From: Pachyseris speciosa
Taxonomy: Eukaryota > Cnidaria > Anthozoa > Scleractinia > Pachyseridae
Assembly: GCA_016490735.1 (NCBI GenBank)
Contig: JAEMWC010000032.1
Coordinates: forward strand, 1,348,501-1,412,500
Length of the DNA: 64,000 nt
Reading direction: 5' to 3'
Shown: positions 43,932 to 54,127 of the stretch, one piece after another
How the letters are laid out: the number at the start of each line of letters is the position of its first letter
How positions within the stretch are numbered: position 1 is the first letter of the stretch
Program-made: the position numbers and the translations under genes
Notes under the pieces: generated by a model
Database searches by the model: none
Seen by the model: the letters and a program-made list of their open reading frames with translations, nothing else
Told to the model about the DNA's origin: nothing

Positions 43932-44486
43932 TTAAATTCCACAACCTGTTGTTGCACACCAAACCGCAAAGTTTAGTTGTTGGGGCCAAAAAGACATATC
44001 TGGACCTTTAAGCCATTTCCTGAACTGAATGGTGAAAAGCTCTGTTGGTGAAACATAAATATTTTGCAAACTACCCAAAATTTTGCCAATTTCTGAGTGA
44101 ATGTTTTCTGTAAAATCGACCGCTGGTATTTTTTTTTCTAGTTTTCTTGTGATGAAAGTTTTCTTGAAGAAAGATAGGTGGAATGGGAACCCGCTTTTGT
44201 CATTGTTATTCACTAATCCCAAAGCCCTTTCCATAGCTTCAGGCCAGTACTTTCTGTCTGAACCTGAAAAAATTTTTTGATCACCATCAGGCCCCGCTTT
44301 GATATAAATTTCCAATGTTGCTTTGTGGTCGTCGGCAAAGTTTGTTTGTGCAGTAAATTTGCTACTGTCAGCGGTTGGAAATTTCGCGAAAAAAGCGGCC
44401 CAGGCCTGGTCCTCAGCCGCTTTTGCGACCTTTTGCGCTTTTGGCGATTGCATCCATTTCCACAAAGCCTCCATATCTATATCCAA
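43932..44486 (-). CDS. Unassigned 184-residue Polinton protein
   Basis: Intact frame from MDIDMEALWKWMQSPKAQKV. Soluble, mixed alpha/beta composition with many aromatics (KGPDMSFWPQQLNFAVW near the C-terminus). No known motif. It is divergent to the penton-like gene at 44530, with only about 40 bases between the starts, so they probably share a promoter. Confidence 0.6.
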   Translation of the reverse strand: MDIDMEALWKWMQSPKAQKVAKAAEDQAWAAFFAKFPTADSSKFTAQTNFADDHKATLEIYIKAGPDGDQKIFSGSDRKYWPEAMERALGLVNNNDKSGFPFHLSFFKKTFITRKLEKKIPAVDFTENIHSEIGKILGSLQNIYVSPTELFTIQFRKWLKGPDMSFWPQQLNFAVWCATTGCGI

Positions 44487-44529
44487 TGCCGCTATTTTTA
44501 ATTAAATGTTTATATGAGCTGGAAATAAA

Positions 44530-45205
44530 ATGGTTATGCTAACAGTTGACGCGACTTCAAACGGGGAAACTGTTTACTTCAAGTTCCCCATTCCGAAACC
44601 TCAGTTTGTGCGACTTCTCTCTTGCTCGCTTTTCAATACATGGCACAATTTAAAAAATGGTGGGGAGGTATATTGCAAAGTCGGAAATCAAACGTCTTCA
44701 TACAATATTTTCCCTGGATTCTACAATTTGGATAATTTTGTTGAAAATTTGAAAAAGGCTTTTACAAAAAAGGAAATAGACAAACCTTTGTCAATTACAA
44801 CCAAAACACCTTCACATGATAATTGAAAAAAATAAACAAACACGTAGTTTTTGCATTGATAAAAATCTTTCCGAAATTATCCCCAACCAAGAGACTGTCA
44901 AAAGTTTTATTGTTTTGCTTAACATTCCAATTCCAAACAACTATTACATCCATTGTGACATTGTCAGCAAAGAGCACAATTTGCATGATGGCCAACCGAG
45001 TGATGTTCTGGCTTGCGTTCCAATCTTTTGAAAGCCGCAAGAACGAGTCACTTATTCTCAAAATTTTCAAATCGCCCCAAATCGCCCCACACCGCACAGA
45101 CCAAACTGAATTTGTAAACTGCATCAAATTAACCGTCAAAATAAAGACGGAAAAATGTTAGATTTCAACGGCTTACAACTTCATTTTGAATTAGAGATTT
45201 TTTAA
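44530..45205 (+). pseudogene. Penton-like (single jelly-roll) protein 1, frameshifted
   Basis: Starts MVMLTVDATSNGETVYFKF. It has LLSCSLFNTWHNLKNGGEV, GFYNLDNFVENLKKAF, then in other frames NNYYIHCDIVSKEHNLHDG and PSDVLACVPI, and ends with an LDFNG-type block at 45160-45205. The HCD..PSDVL and terminal DFNG layout is typical of Polinton penton proteins, which fill the capsid vertices. Length about 225 codons. Confidence 0.72.
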
Positions 45206-45209
45206 TTAA

Positions 45210-45878
45210 ATGGTTGTGGTTACAATTGTCACAACAGACAACCCCTGCACAGTCTATTTTGACGAGCCGATCCATAAAGCGAATTATGTTGGGCTCATTT
45301 CCTGCTCGCTTTACAACTCTTGGCACAACTTGAAAAAGGGATCAAGAGTTATTTTGGTAGATAAGTTCTTAAGTAAAGTAGTTGAAGGTTCTTTTCCTGC
45401 TGGTCATTACAAATTCAAAAATTTAGCAAGAGATTTTCAAAATATTTCAAGTGGAAATACAAAAGTAAGAACTGAACTTAATGGCCTTCTGGATTTTAAG
45501 TTATTACACCCCCGACTGATCATTCTTTACGTCTAAGTCAGCCATTATTAAATTTTCTTGGTGCAAGTACCCTTGATAGCTCATCAATTATTATTTCAAA
45601 GCTGGTTGGCTCCTCTGAAAATTACTTTGTGTATTGCGATTTGGTGGACTCCTCCATAAATTTGTTGAATAGGAAAAATCACAACTCCTTGCAAAATTTG
45701 AAAAAAAAGGGAAGCGTATGAAAAGGTAGATTATCAATTTGGTGATATTTTAAAAAATATGCGGGTTGCTTCAACTGGAACAGGTGTTAACAGTGTAACT
45801 ATTTCAGTAAAACGTGAAGATGGGGAGCTGTTTGACTTCCGCGGCCAAAAACTTAACTTTGTTTTGTCTATCAATTGA
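45210..45878 (+). pseudogene. Penton-like protein 2, tandem paralogue, frameshifted
   Basis: Starts five bases after gene 1 stops, with the same plan: MVVVTIVTTDNPCTVYFDEP, GLISCSLYNSWHNLKKGSRV, AGHYKFKNLARDF. A degraded centre follows with YCDLVDSS-like codons in another frame (45630-45660), then VNSVTISVKREDGELFDFRG at the end. Clearly homologous to gene 1 but well diverged, so the duplication predates the decay. Confidence 0.72.
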
Positions 45879-45905
45879 AAAAAATAAATCCGCCTCAGTA
45901 ATACG

Positions 45906-46600
45906 ATGTCGTCCGCAAATGTGTTGCCGACTACTCCTCCTGAGGATGGTGCGCATTATACAAGACTTTACCCGGAGCTGCATGTGCAAACGGAATTACC
46001 ATCCACAAATGCTGATCCAAACAGTTTCCGGCTGACAGAAATCAGCAAAATTGAGAAAAAAATCGCCGATGAGAAGTTCGTTCTAAAAAAATACAAGAAG
46101 GCCAGGAAAGTGGTACACTACTTCACAGTCGGCTTTGGAGGGGCTTCGGTTGTCCTTCCTTTCCAGAGGTCTCGCCTCTGCTCTTACGGGAGTTGAAATT
46201 GTTGTAGGTGCCCCATTGGGTGCTGTCGGTGCCTTTTGCGGGGCGGCTTCCACAGCACTGGCAGCTTTCAACAAAAAGCTGGAAAAAAAAGGTTGAAAAA
46301 CATGCCAAGGTTCACGCTCTGGCTATTGCGAAACATGACTCAATCAAGGGTTGCGTTTCGATCGCAATTGACGACAATAAGGTATCGGATGAGGAGTTTC
46401 GAACCGTTTTGGGTGAAACCGAGCGCTACCGCATAAGTAAAAACGGTCTGCGCTTCAGGCCTAATAAACCTGCGCCTCCGCAGCCATCTCAGCCTGATGT
46501 CGACAAAATACGTAAACAGATTCGTGGAGAAATACGGGAAGAGTTCCGAAAAAAAAAAATAACGGAAACCGCCGCAGCAACAGCCGATGCTTTAAAATAA
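45906..46600 (+). pseudogene. Polinton membrane protein with central hydrophobic segment, frameshifted
   Basis: Starts MSSANVLPTTPPEDGAHYTR. It continues with a charged helix (LTEISKIEKKIADEKF), moves frame near 46140 into a Gly/Ala/Val hydrophobic region (VEIVVGAPLGAVGAFCGAAS), and ends with a basic helical tail (DVDKIRKQIRGEIREEFRKK). About 230 codons. It is third in a plus-strand series after the two penton-like genes. Confidence 0.6.
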
Positions 46601-47035
46601 TGTTGTCTGCTGAAAAGTGGTGAATTAAAAAAAAATTGTATAAGTAAGCCATGATTGCGTTTGTTTATGCGTTTTGCTGTGTTTTAAATGAACTTTTTAC
46701 CCCGAGTTGGCAGCGGGAGGTCAGACAAATTACCTTTGAATTTGTTGAAGCAATGAAAGATGCAGAAAAAAAAATAGCAAAACTTGTGGCCGCCAGACGT
46801 CTTTGCAGAATTGTTTACATTTCTGAAGGCTGAACATTCCTTTGGGCTTGAAAAAGGTTAAGCCTTCAGGAATGTGTATTGAAACAAAAAGACGGGGGTT
46901 TCCCATCTGCGCAAAAACAAAGACTGTTTTATTCTTAACCCCGCACATTACATCGGGCCCCAAAAACGCAATGACTCATTCGAAAGGACCCCCCCCCCCC
47001 CACCCAACAAAGTTCCTGTCTCATATGCTAATTCA
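46601..47035. other. Polinton right interior, uncertain coding
   Basis: Short frames on both strands: 60 codons from 46651 on the plus strand with KDAEKKIAKLVAARRL, and 77 codons to 46730 on the minus strand with LTFFKPKGMFSLQ. One of them is probably a remnant. I cannot decide which. A C11 run is at about 46989-47000. Confidence 0.35.
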
Positions 47036-47433
47036 TCAGAAAAAGGTCACACAGTTTCCGCTCCACCAGAATTTCAAAAAGTCTTCTTCATAGTCTTCAG
47101 GGTGAAACCAAGGTGGTTCGATATAGTGTTTTTTGTCTCCCTTGTTCGGGCAAAAGTCACAAAGTCCATTTAAGCTGCAAGGTCTATATTTACTTGAAAC
47201 TAATATTCTTGTAATTCGTTCTCTTTGTTGCACAAAGGGGGTTGAAAAATAACATTATTAACAACATCCCATCCAAGAGCATTTCGCTCTCTTATTTTAA
47301 TGATGGTTAACTCCTTAAATTTTTATTCGCGAAGCTCGGTGAGGAGTTTTTGAATCAGCTCTTCGATAGCTGCCCCCGCTTGCGCTACTTGTTGATTTTC
47401 CCGCTCCATACAAGAAGCTGTTCTATAGTCCAT
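47036..47433 (-). pseudogene. Small Polinton reading-frame relic
   Basis: MDYRTASCMERENQQVAQAG and a short helix lead to a stop. The same region continues in other frames with IRERNALGWDVVNNV and a Cys/aromatic-rich end (GLCDFCPNKGDKKHYIEPPW). Not recognised. Confidence 0.35.
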
Positions 47434-47491
47434 AAAAGAAATTTCAGAAGAAGTATGAATCCGCTGGTACCTAAGCGCAGCGCTTTTTTAA

Positions 47492-48040
47492 TTAGCTGTA
47501 CGACAACCCCAACCACTCATCCCACACCCACGCGGAAAGGTCGTTAATCCCCTCCCAAAATGGGGGAGAAACGCCGGTTTTATTACAGATTTTACCCTCA
47601 TTACAGCCGTTGCATTTCATACAACGAACGGAACTCAAGTCTATCCCCAGGGTTGAGCAAATACGGGGTTCCTCCGCCTCCGTCTCCTCCCACCAAGGGG
47701 GAGGAACGTGGGTTATCAAACAGATATCATCCTCCTTACATCCACTACATTTTGTACAACGCATGCAACTCCACTTTTCCCCTGTATGTGAGTAGTAAGT
47801 TTGGCTGGGCTTCATCTCCTCCTTCTTCACAAAAAGGAACTCCCAACAGTCGGTTGAAAGCTCTTCACCCCCGGCGGGAACTGGCCGCTCTTTCTCCGCA
47901 AACACGCTGTTAAGATTTGCCAAAATGGCATCCTCGTCAAACGGTTGGGTTGTGTTGGAAGTCGACGAACTTTGTTGGAATTCGTGGTTCTTTTGGTTTC
48001 TCGTTGCTTGCTGGCTCTTCGGGTTGCGGTTGCTTGCCAT
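47492..48040 (-). CDS. Cys-rich right-end Polinton protein sharing its N-terminus with polB
   Basis: 182 codons, intact. The first about 55 residues (MASNRNPKSQQATRNQKNHE ... FDEDAILANLNSVFAEKERP) are encoded in the terminal inverted repeat and match the start of the polymerase gene at 33712. The unique part has two similar Cys clusters, CMRCTKCSGCKEDDIC and RCMKCNGCNEGKIC, each followed by PPWWEE or PPFWEG. These look like small metal-binding repeats. Function unknown. Confidence 0.65.
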   Translation of the reverse strand: MASNRNPKSQQATRNQKNHEFQQSSSTSNTTQPFDEDAILANLNSVFAEKERPVPAGGEELSTDCWEFLFVKKEEMKPSQTYYSHTGEKWSCMRCTKCSGCKEDDICLITHVPPPWWEETEAEEPRICSTLGIDLSSVRCMKCNGCNEGKICNKTGVSPPFWEGINDLSAWVWDEWLGLSYS

Positions 48041-48183
48041 TTCTCTGGCGTATATATTGCTGAGAAAATTTCGCGCGGTAAATAAATTACCTGGATACAC
48101 TACAACCCATCTTGGCTAATAGGGTAACTGGAATGGTTGCAAACCCCAAGTAGGTGGTATTCGTGCGACGCCGGTATAGTACT
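47880..48183 (-). repeat. Right Polinton terminal inverted repeat
   Basis: Inverted counterpart of 33493-33860, without the hairpin but with a 22-base insertion within the coding part near 47960. Like the left arm, it reads into coding sequence (MASNRN..). Confidence 0.85.
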
Positions 48184-48189
48184 TATATA

Positions 48190-48277
48190 CTAAAACAATT
48201 ATTCACCTCAGTGTTGGTGAAAGTGGTGGATAATCCATCACTATTCACCTCCACTTCGGTGAATAATTGTTAATTAG
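48190..48277. repeat. Hairpin beside the right Polinton end
   Basis: Arms AACAATTATTCACC and GGTGAATAATTGTT about 60 bases apart, with further GGTGAA/TTCACC copies between them. Probable MITE. Confidence 0.7.
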
Positions 48278-48635
48278 TCTTAGATCTTTTAGACTTTAAC
48301 ACATATATGGTTGAAAAAAGCCTTCAAAATGGTGGCTTCTGGTTGAGTATATCACTCACATTTAGGCAACAATTAAGTCAGACGAGAGAGGAGAACAGCT
48401 GTCTCAAAGGCAACATTAAAGAAGTCGCTGGTTTGGCAAATCTACAATTCCGATTCTCATGTGACTCGCTGTGAGTAAACCCTCGCTGTTACCTAGCCTC
48501 TTTGAGGTGTTTGCAAAAAAAAAATTAACGTGTCAAATACAAACTAATTACACGTTTTACTGAAAAAGTAGAGTATTACTAGAGAAAGAGTTCTATTCTG
48601 ATTATCATAAAATTTAAATTATCATAATATATAGA

Positions 48636-48740
48636 TTTAGCCTAGCCTAAAAGCGGAGCTGCACGATTATAATTTTTTTGGACTGGTGTTGAACAACTAC
48701 GCATGGCTTTCCTTGCGCCAATATTTTATGTTTAGAACAG
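48636..48740 (+). repeat. Interspersed repeat R1, copy 1
   Basis: TAGATTTAGCCTAGCCTAAA and AGCGGAGCTGCAC, then a block ending CGCATGGCTTTCCTTG. Related copies start at 61229 and 63763. Confidence 0.65.
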
Positions 48741-49598
48741 TCAACAGGAATTAACCGCAGTGTAAAAAACTCAGAACAATAAAACATTACAAGAAAACAA
48801 CATACTACGCGTCTATTTGTACGACTACAAATTTAAACAAACAAAAAACGATCAAACATTTCATTCAACATCGTGTTGGACGAGCATGTTTGACCGTTTA
48901 GCCACATCTCTCAACATTGCTTTCAAATGGCTTTCCATGTTTGATCTAGATCACTCACAGGCTTCCCAAGCTCAAAATTCGACTCTGCATCAGCTTGTTT
49001 ATATAGAGAATTGTATGGAAAAGTCGCCGGGTTTGTAAAAAAAGTGTGTAAATAACTATCTAATCAGAAATAAAGTTTTCCTACCTCAAATGTGTCGCGT
49101 ACTTGTCTCTTGTGCCGATTTTGAAGCCATTCTGACGCCGTTTAGTGAAGTTTTTCGAAATCGTTGTCTCTCCTTCTAAAAGAAGTAGAAGGCAGACCAC
49201 TCCATCGATCGCATCAATCGCTGGCCAGACGTCACTCCACAAATCGCTCTCTCCTAGAAAGGAAAAGTCCCGAATCGCGATAAAACCAACAGTTCCATAA
49301 AGCCCAATAAATTTCACTCCATCTACGTGTGCTTCGGTGGTCAAAAGACTCGTGTAGAACGAAAAATTTGGCTTGAAGTTCGCCTCTTCGGCTTTCCTGA
49401 GATGCTTGTGACCGACCTCGCGACAACGGCCGTTAACGCAAGGTCAAGTAGCTGGTTTTTGATTGGTCCATTTGAATTAAGTCACGCGCTGACAACACGA
49501 CCCTCCACCGGAGGGAAAGGTACATTTTGTCGCGAATCAAGTGTCACACTAGGGCTGCAGCTGGTTTGTAGCCGTTACAGAGTTCACAACTATCAAGC
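48741..49598. other. Host intergenic DNA, no supported gene
   Basis: A minus-strand frame of 87 codons (49081-49344) and a shorter one starting MASKSAQETST near 49125 with a GGTAGG donor could be a first exon, but nothing downstream supports it. Confidence 0.35.
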
Positions 49599-49656
49599 AA
49601 ATTTAGAACGATAACTATCTTATGCTGAAAATCTAATCTTATCGTTCTAAATTTAG
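49599..49656. repeat. Perfect 16-bp hairpin
   Basis: AAATTTAGAACGATAA and TTATCGTTCTAAATTT with a loop of about 26 bases. Confidence 0.85.
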
Positions 49657-50512
49657 CCCCTGAGATTTTCGGAAAGGTCGTAATTGCTGTTTTCGGCAGT
49701 CAAAAACGTCAGCTAGCATTTTCGGAAAGAAAATAGTTCCCTAGAATGCTCGTGGAAAGTTCATTTCAGCTTGCATTTTCTCAAAGGAAGATTTTGTTAC
49801 CTAACATTTTCGGGTAATTAAACTTTCAGCTAGGGAATCCGAACAGATGAACTTCTTCTAGCTTATGAAAACATCACTTTAAACAGACTTAAGGTACATA
49901 AGGTACTTAAAAATGCCTTTCTACAGCTTTTGGTTGATTTGGCTCGTTGGGTGCCCCTGAAGATGCCGCGGTAAAGTGAAAGCCCTTGAAGCGTTGAATC
50001 ATTTGTTTTTCAACCACACAATCCGAGTGCCATGCAAGTGAATCCAAGTTTTAAGCTCTTCCTGAGAAAAATATTTTGCTCTTCCGTTGTAGCACTTGGA
50101 AATTCACCTTCCGGAGTATCTTTAAACTAGTTCCTGATTTTTATGCCTTTTACGCGAAGAAATTCGAAAGAACATGAAGTTGTTTTGCTCAAAATGAAGA
50201 AAACAACTGAATGTGAAATTTAGAGCCGCAGAAAGCGCGCGAAAAATTAAGCCTCGTTTTGGTTTGTGTGTCTCACACCTGGCTTGAGCCTGCGATCCAA
50301 TGAAAAGCCAGTGCCTGATCAGCGGTTAACTTAAAAAAAACAGCCGACCTCGATGCCCTTCAAACTTGAGCCTGCGATATGGTCACGTTCTACAGGTCAG
50401 CGGATGCCTTGTTTTGACAGGTGTCAATTGATCATAAACATGGATGTCCAAGGATGTCTAATATCAAAGATGTGTGCTGTAAAATAGGTCAACTGGAGTA
50501 TGGCCGCCATGT
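49657..50512. other. No gene seen
   Basis: Contains loosely repeated ATTTTCGGAAAG-type blocks at 49675-49850, otherwise plain sequence. Confidence 0.5.
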
Positions 50513-50563
50513 TGGATGATGATGATAAATGATGATGATGATGATGATTGATGATGATGATGA
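50513..50563. repeat. (GAT)n microsatellite
   Basis: About 16 GAT/ATG units with two single-base interruptions. A methionine run on the plus strand is only this repeat. Confidence 0.95.
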
Positions 50564-51899
50564 TAGGACATTTCACAGCGCATACATGAATGGGCGGACG
50601 TACGTACGTACGGTGACCAAAACCAAATTTTCTCGATCAGATGGGTTACCATATTTTCTTATCAATGGTGCTCCGCTATTATTCAAGGACATTCCTCTTT
50701 CGGCTGCTGAGATGTCTAAGAAATCGGTCCACGTTTTACTTTTCAAAAACGCAATTTAAAGAGAGGCCACACAACCCTTGTTGTTGTTGTTTTGTACTCG
50801 CGGGCGACCTTAAATTTTTGGCACACTGCACGAGTCGCGTACATTCGGTATCAAGAATAGTGCAGACGAAACAAGACAAGCCAAAACCAATCAGCAAAAA
50901 CTCATAAGATCTTGCGGCCAATATGCCAATATTAAACCTATTTATCTCAGCGCTAAGGTCTTGAATCCGTGTCGCCATTTTGAATATGAACAAGACCCTT
51001 ATAAAAGGCCGAGTGAACATCAATTGCAAATTAATGGCAGTCTTTGTCAAGTTTTAGCGGAATTTATCATCCTCCAAACTTTTTATCTCGTCCACCCTAA
51101 AAATTCATCTTTTTCAAAACATGCGATCTCATCGCAAATCTGATGACGGGGCATGCGGTTTTACTTTGTCTACAAATCAAGCAGCTTGTGTGATTTATAT
51201 TCTTTTGTCCCATGACTACAGGTTTGACGATTATATAAAAATGACTAACTTGGGAAGGAAGGCTGCCCAATATGTTCGCACCAGTTCCACAGCATCAGAA
51301 ATCTTACGAGGAGCCATGTTCTGACAACACATGATCAAAGAGAATGGAAGTATGGAGCCCTTCAGATAGAAACGTTTCCCACTACTTAAGGAAAAAAAAG
51401 CATAGTAAGTTAATTACGTTCCTCGAATATGTTAAAAATCTCGAACTGCCTTAATTTAATGTTCTGGCAGGAAAACTTCACAAGCTGCGAAAGCGACTTT
51501 TTTCATAGACCTCTATAATTTAAGATTAAAACAATGCAAAAATACAACTAATCACTATATAGCAGGAGAAAAATTAAACTTTGTCGGTAGCCGCTGCCTA
51601 ATACAGTTCTTCCTCCCTTACTTGCTAATTCCACTTACTGAATTTTATATATGGGTCAGATATAGCCACAAGTAATTAGTACACGGAATACTTTGCTAAA
51701 AGCAAATCATTCTCGTTCCCAGAGTCCTCGTTTCTTTTGGTCACATGGTAGGAGAAACGAGAGACTCTGATAGCAAAGACCCACCGGATGTCAGACATTT
51801 TCTGACATCCGATAGCGCATGTCAAATAGCCAAGAATGTATTTGCTCATGCTCAGATGTGTATCCTTAAGGAGGGAGTGACAGTCCAGCTTTGGCTTTT
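50564..51899. other. Intergenic, no supported gene
   Basis: A small hairpin GGATGTCAGA-CATTTT-TCTGACATCC is at about 51786-51811. Short frames starting MATRIQDLSAE (minus, 50977) and MRSHRKSDDG (plus, 51121) have no family match I can see. Confidence 0.4.
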
Positions 51900-52250
51900 A
51901 TGATGGCTGCCTTGGAAGCTTTAAAAGAGACACTAATTTCATTGAAATTAGAAAATTTACTATTGAAAAGGGAACAAAAAGCTGCCTTGCATGCAGTCCC
52001 TGTACAGAAGCGAGACTACCTGTGTATTTTGCCCACAGGGTTTGGAAAATCGTTGATATTCCAGCTTCTTCCATTCGTGGTGGACCAGACAAAGTTTAAA
52101 GCAGTTGTGTTCTTGTAGTTTCGCCACTGAATGCGATTGTATCTGATCAAATGAAAAGTTGAAGGTACTAGGTGTTGGCTTGAGGTTTCTAAGCAAGGTA
52201 ACCAAGAAGTACTTCGATCAGTTGGTGAGAATGTGAAATTCGCTGGTTGA
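51900..52250 (+). pseudogene. RecQ-type helicase fragment (first conserved block)
   Basis: MMAALEALKETL then KREQKAALHAVPVQKRDYLC and the Walker A motif ILPTGFGKSLIFQLLP, as in RecQ-type DEAH helicases, ending at a stop at 52118. Shifted frames then give SPLNAIVSDQM and LGVGLRFLS, the expected next blocks. The remainder of the helicase is missing. In cnidarians such fragments are multi-copy. Confidence 0.65.
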
Positions 52251-52577
52251 CATCCAGACGTATTTGCGTAAAATAGGTCTCACTCGTAACGGTAAATGCA
52301 AACGAGCGTCTCTGGGGACGAGAATGACGGGAATTGCGCAGTAACTTATCACTTAATTCTTGGTGCGCATTCAGCTTTTATTAGCCAATGAAAAAATTCG
52401 AATTTTCCTTTGCAACCAGAGTCACTCGTAACGGTAAGTCCAAACAAGTGGCTCTGGAGACGAGAATGAAAGCAACTGAACGGTCTTCTACACAAGTGTT
52501 CGCGCGCCCTTGCGTATTCCCTTTAGAACAAGTGTTTTTCTGTGTGATTACATCTAACAAAGGAATTGATCTACTCT

Positions 52578-52762
52578 ATAGACCCCACGCATAAATGGCC
52601 GCCTTTAAATTATTCTTTTGTTCGTATTTAAAATAGCCTCCCTAACCTCGTTCGGGATAACAAATCCTTCAGAGTTTTTATCTCAAAAAGGACGTTAGTG
52701 AGGCTATTTTGAATACGAACAAAAGAAGAATTTAAAGGTAGCCATTTTTGTATTCGGTCTAT
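52578..52762. mobile_element. MITE with about 65-bp terminal inverted repeats
   Basis: Left ATAGACCCCACGCATAAATG and right, inverted, ATAGACCGAATACAAAAATG. The arms continue through CTTTTGTTCGTATT to AAATAGCCTC. The spacer is about 50 bases. Confidence 0.85.
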
Positions 52763-52788
52763 TACAATATAAACCTTTCCCTCGCACT

Positions 52789-53901
52789 CTAGCCACTATC
52801 TGTCGTTTTGTCCTTGTATCCTGCTGACGTTCGGTTGAAATGTGCGTACGGCAAAGTAGGGAGATGGGGGATCACTTTCATGCAGAATGTTGTCGAAGTG
52901 ACCGTATGATCCCGTAATTTCGCCTTAAATTCCTTAAACAGAGAGCAATTTTGATAAAAAGTAGGTGCATCCCGTTCGGCTTTCTCGATACAAGTTCGCA
53001 TGACTTCATTAAGAAGACTACCTCGCTTACGTGGATATTTGCGATGTTTGGGGTTACGAGCAGTTATTGGTGGGTATAGCAGAGCTTGGCCCCTAAACTT
53101 CAATTCAACAAGCGTTATGATGACAACTTGGGACATCAACCAAGTCGTATTATCGTATTGTGTGTCATATGGTAAAATGTCAGCGATAGCCTTGTGGTGA
53201 AAAGCATTGAAACAGGCATCATACCACGCCACAGGCAGAGCTAAAGATGTGTCATTTGTAATGCTGCCTAACAGCTTTCGTCGTTCGAAAGCCCACGCTG
53301 CCCCGTGATGTGAATAATCTGCAACACCCACAGCGGGCTCAAAATCTAAAAGCCATTGCTGAAATGATTGCAGTGGCGGCTTCTTCTTCACGTCAGGCGG
53401 TGTGAATTTGTTAAAGATGAATTTCACGTCATCATCCAGAAATATGTAGTAATGGTAGCCTGGCGTTCTGTTCACTGCAGCGAGGAAGAGAGAATTTCGA
53501 CCAGATGACCAAGTACTTTGTGGCTCGAATAGGTAGGTTACATTGCCCGAAGATAATTCTGTACACTCTGCTTGATAACTAAGAACTATAACGTCGCAAT
53601 TACAGGTGCCATTATTGATTCCAATCGACTCCACCAGGCTTAAAGGAAGACATTTTTCAGTCTGCGTTAGGTAAATGAAAGACTTTGTAAACGTAGTGCT
53701 GCCACTGACAATTTCTACACTTTTCGTAGGTATGTTTCCTTGTTTAGAAGATGGCTCTCCGTCTGGAATTTCAGGCTTATTCATGTACAAGAAAAAGTAC
53801 ACGAGTGACACACAACCTTGCAAAGAAAGGAGGGCGAGAAAGTAACGAAATTGCACGACTGTCTCGGAGATTCCCGCACTGTAAATGTGATGAATAAACA
53901 A
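52789..53901 (-). CDS. Type II membrane glycosyltransferase-like protein
   Basis: 370 intact codons in one exon. Residues 1-20 are cytosolic, and a membrane anchor spans about residues 18-38 (RYFLALLSLQGCVSLVYFFL). A stem follows, then a lumenal domain with several N-glycosylation sites (NGT, NVT, NRT, NDT, NTT, NCS). HYYIFLDDDVKFIFN near residue 155 has a DxD-like metal site as in Golgi glycosyltransferases. WAFERRKLL and AWYDACFNAFHHKA are other ordered blocks. The exact family is not recognised and enzymatic activity is inferred from topology and the DDD motif. Its 5' end and upstream region are tandemly duplicated (see 54128-54612). Confidence 0.7.
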   Translation of the reverse strand: MFIHHIYSAGISETVVQFRYFLALLSLQGCVSLVYFFLYMNKPEIPDGEPSSKQGNIPTKSVEIVSGSTTFTKSFIYLTQTEKCLPLSLVESIGINNGTCNCDVIVLSYQAECTELSSGNVTYLFEPQSTWSSGRNSLFLAAVNRTPGYHYYIFLDDDVKFIFNKFTPPDVKKKPPLQSFQQWLLDFEPAVGVADYSHHGAAWAFERRKLLGSITNDTSLALPVAWYDACFNAFHHKAIADILPYDTQYDNTTWLMSQVVIITLVELKFRGQALLYPPITARNPKHRKYPRKRGSLLNEVMRTCIEKAERDAPTFYQNCSLFKEFKAKLRDHTVTSTTFCMKVIPHLPTLPYAHFNRTSAGYKDKTTDSG

Positions 53902-54127
53902 CGGAACCCCTTTTTAAGAACTGAATAAACTCTGACAAGTAGAAAATAACATTTTATTGGAGTTGACAACGCAAAGGTGGAAAGCATTATGCCATTAAAA
54001 CCTTTAATCTTTGCACAATTTTACTGAAAACAAAGACACACCTATTGAATAGGGTTGTTTATTGATTTACCATGCAAATTGTAGCCAAATTGCTTATGAA
54101 AAAACATCGTTATTATGGTTTCAAAGT
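53661..54127 (-). repeat. Tandem duplication unit 1 (promoter and N-terminal coding part)
   Basis: About 467 bases from TCTGCGTTAGGTAAATGAAA to GTTTCAAAGTCTG, repeated head to tail at 54128. Contains the start codon, the membrane anchor and the upstream region of the glycosyltransferase-like gene. Confidence 0.88.

Larger units (their letters stand above)
33493..48183. mobile_element. Polinton/Maverick (adintovirus-like) relic, 14.7 kb
   Basis: Long terminal inverted repeats bound a set of genes diagnostic of Polintons: protein-primed DNA polymerase B, retroviral-type integrase, packaging ATPase, double-jelly-roll major capsid protein and penton-like proteins. Polintons are self-synthesising DNA transposons that also encode virion proteins. 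Outer ends start AGT (33493 and, inverted, 48183). Flanks are TATATA-like on both sides, so the 6-bp duplication cannot be fixed. Most genes carry one to three frameshifts, and the polymerase and integrase 3' ends are fused by a deletion. The copy is therefore an inactive fossil. Confidence 0.93.

Noticed and set aside
49081..49344. 87-codon minus-strand frame with a hydrophobic start
   Set aside because: No recognisable domain and no supporting neighbouring exon; could be chance.
48300..49600. Possible host promoter with first exon MASKSAQETST
   Set aside because: Only a start and a GGTAGG donor can be seen; no second exon can be identified.
50529..50652. Poly-Met / poly-His and Ser frames
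   Set aside because: Reading of the GAT microsatellite.
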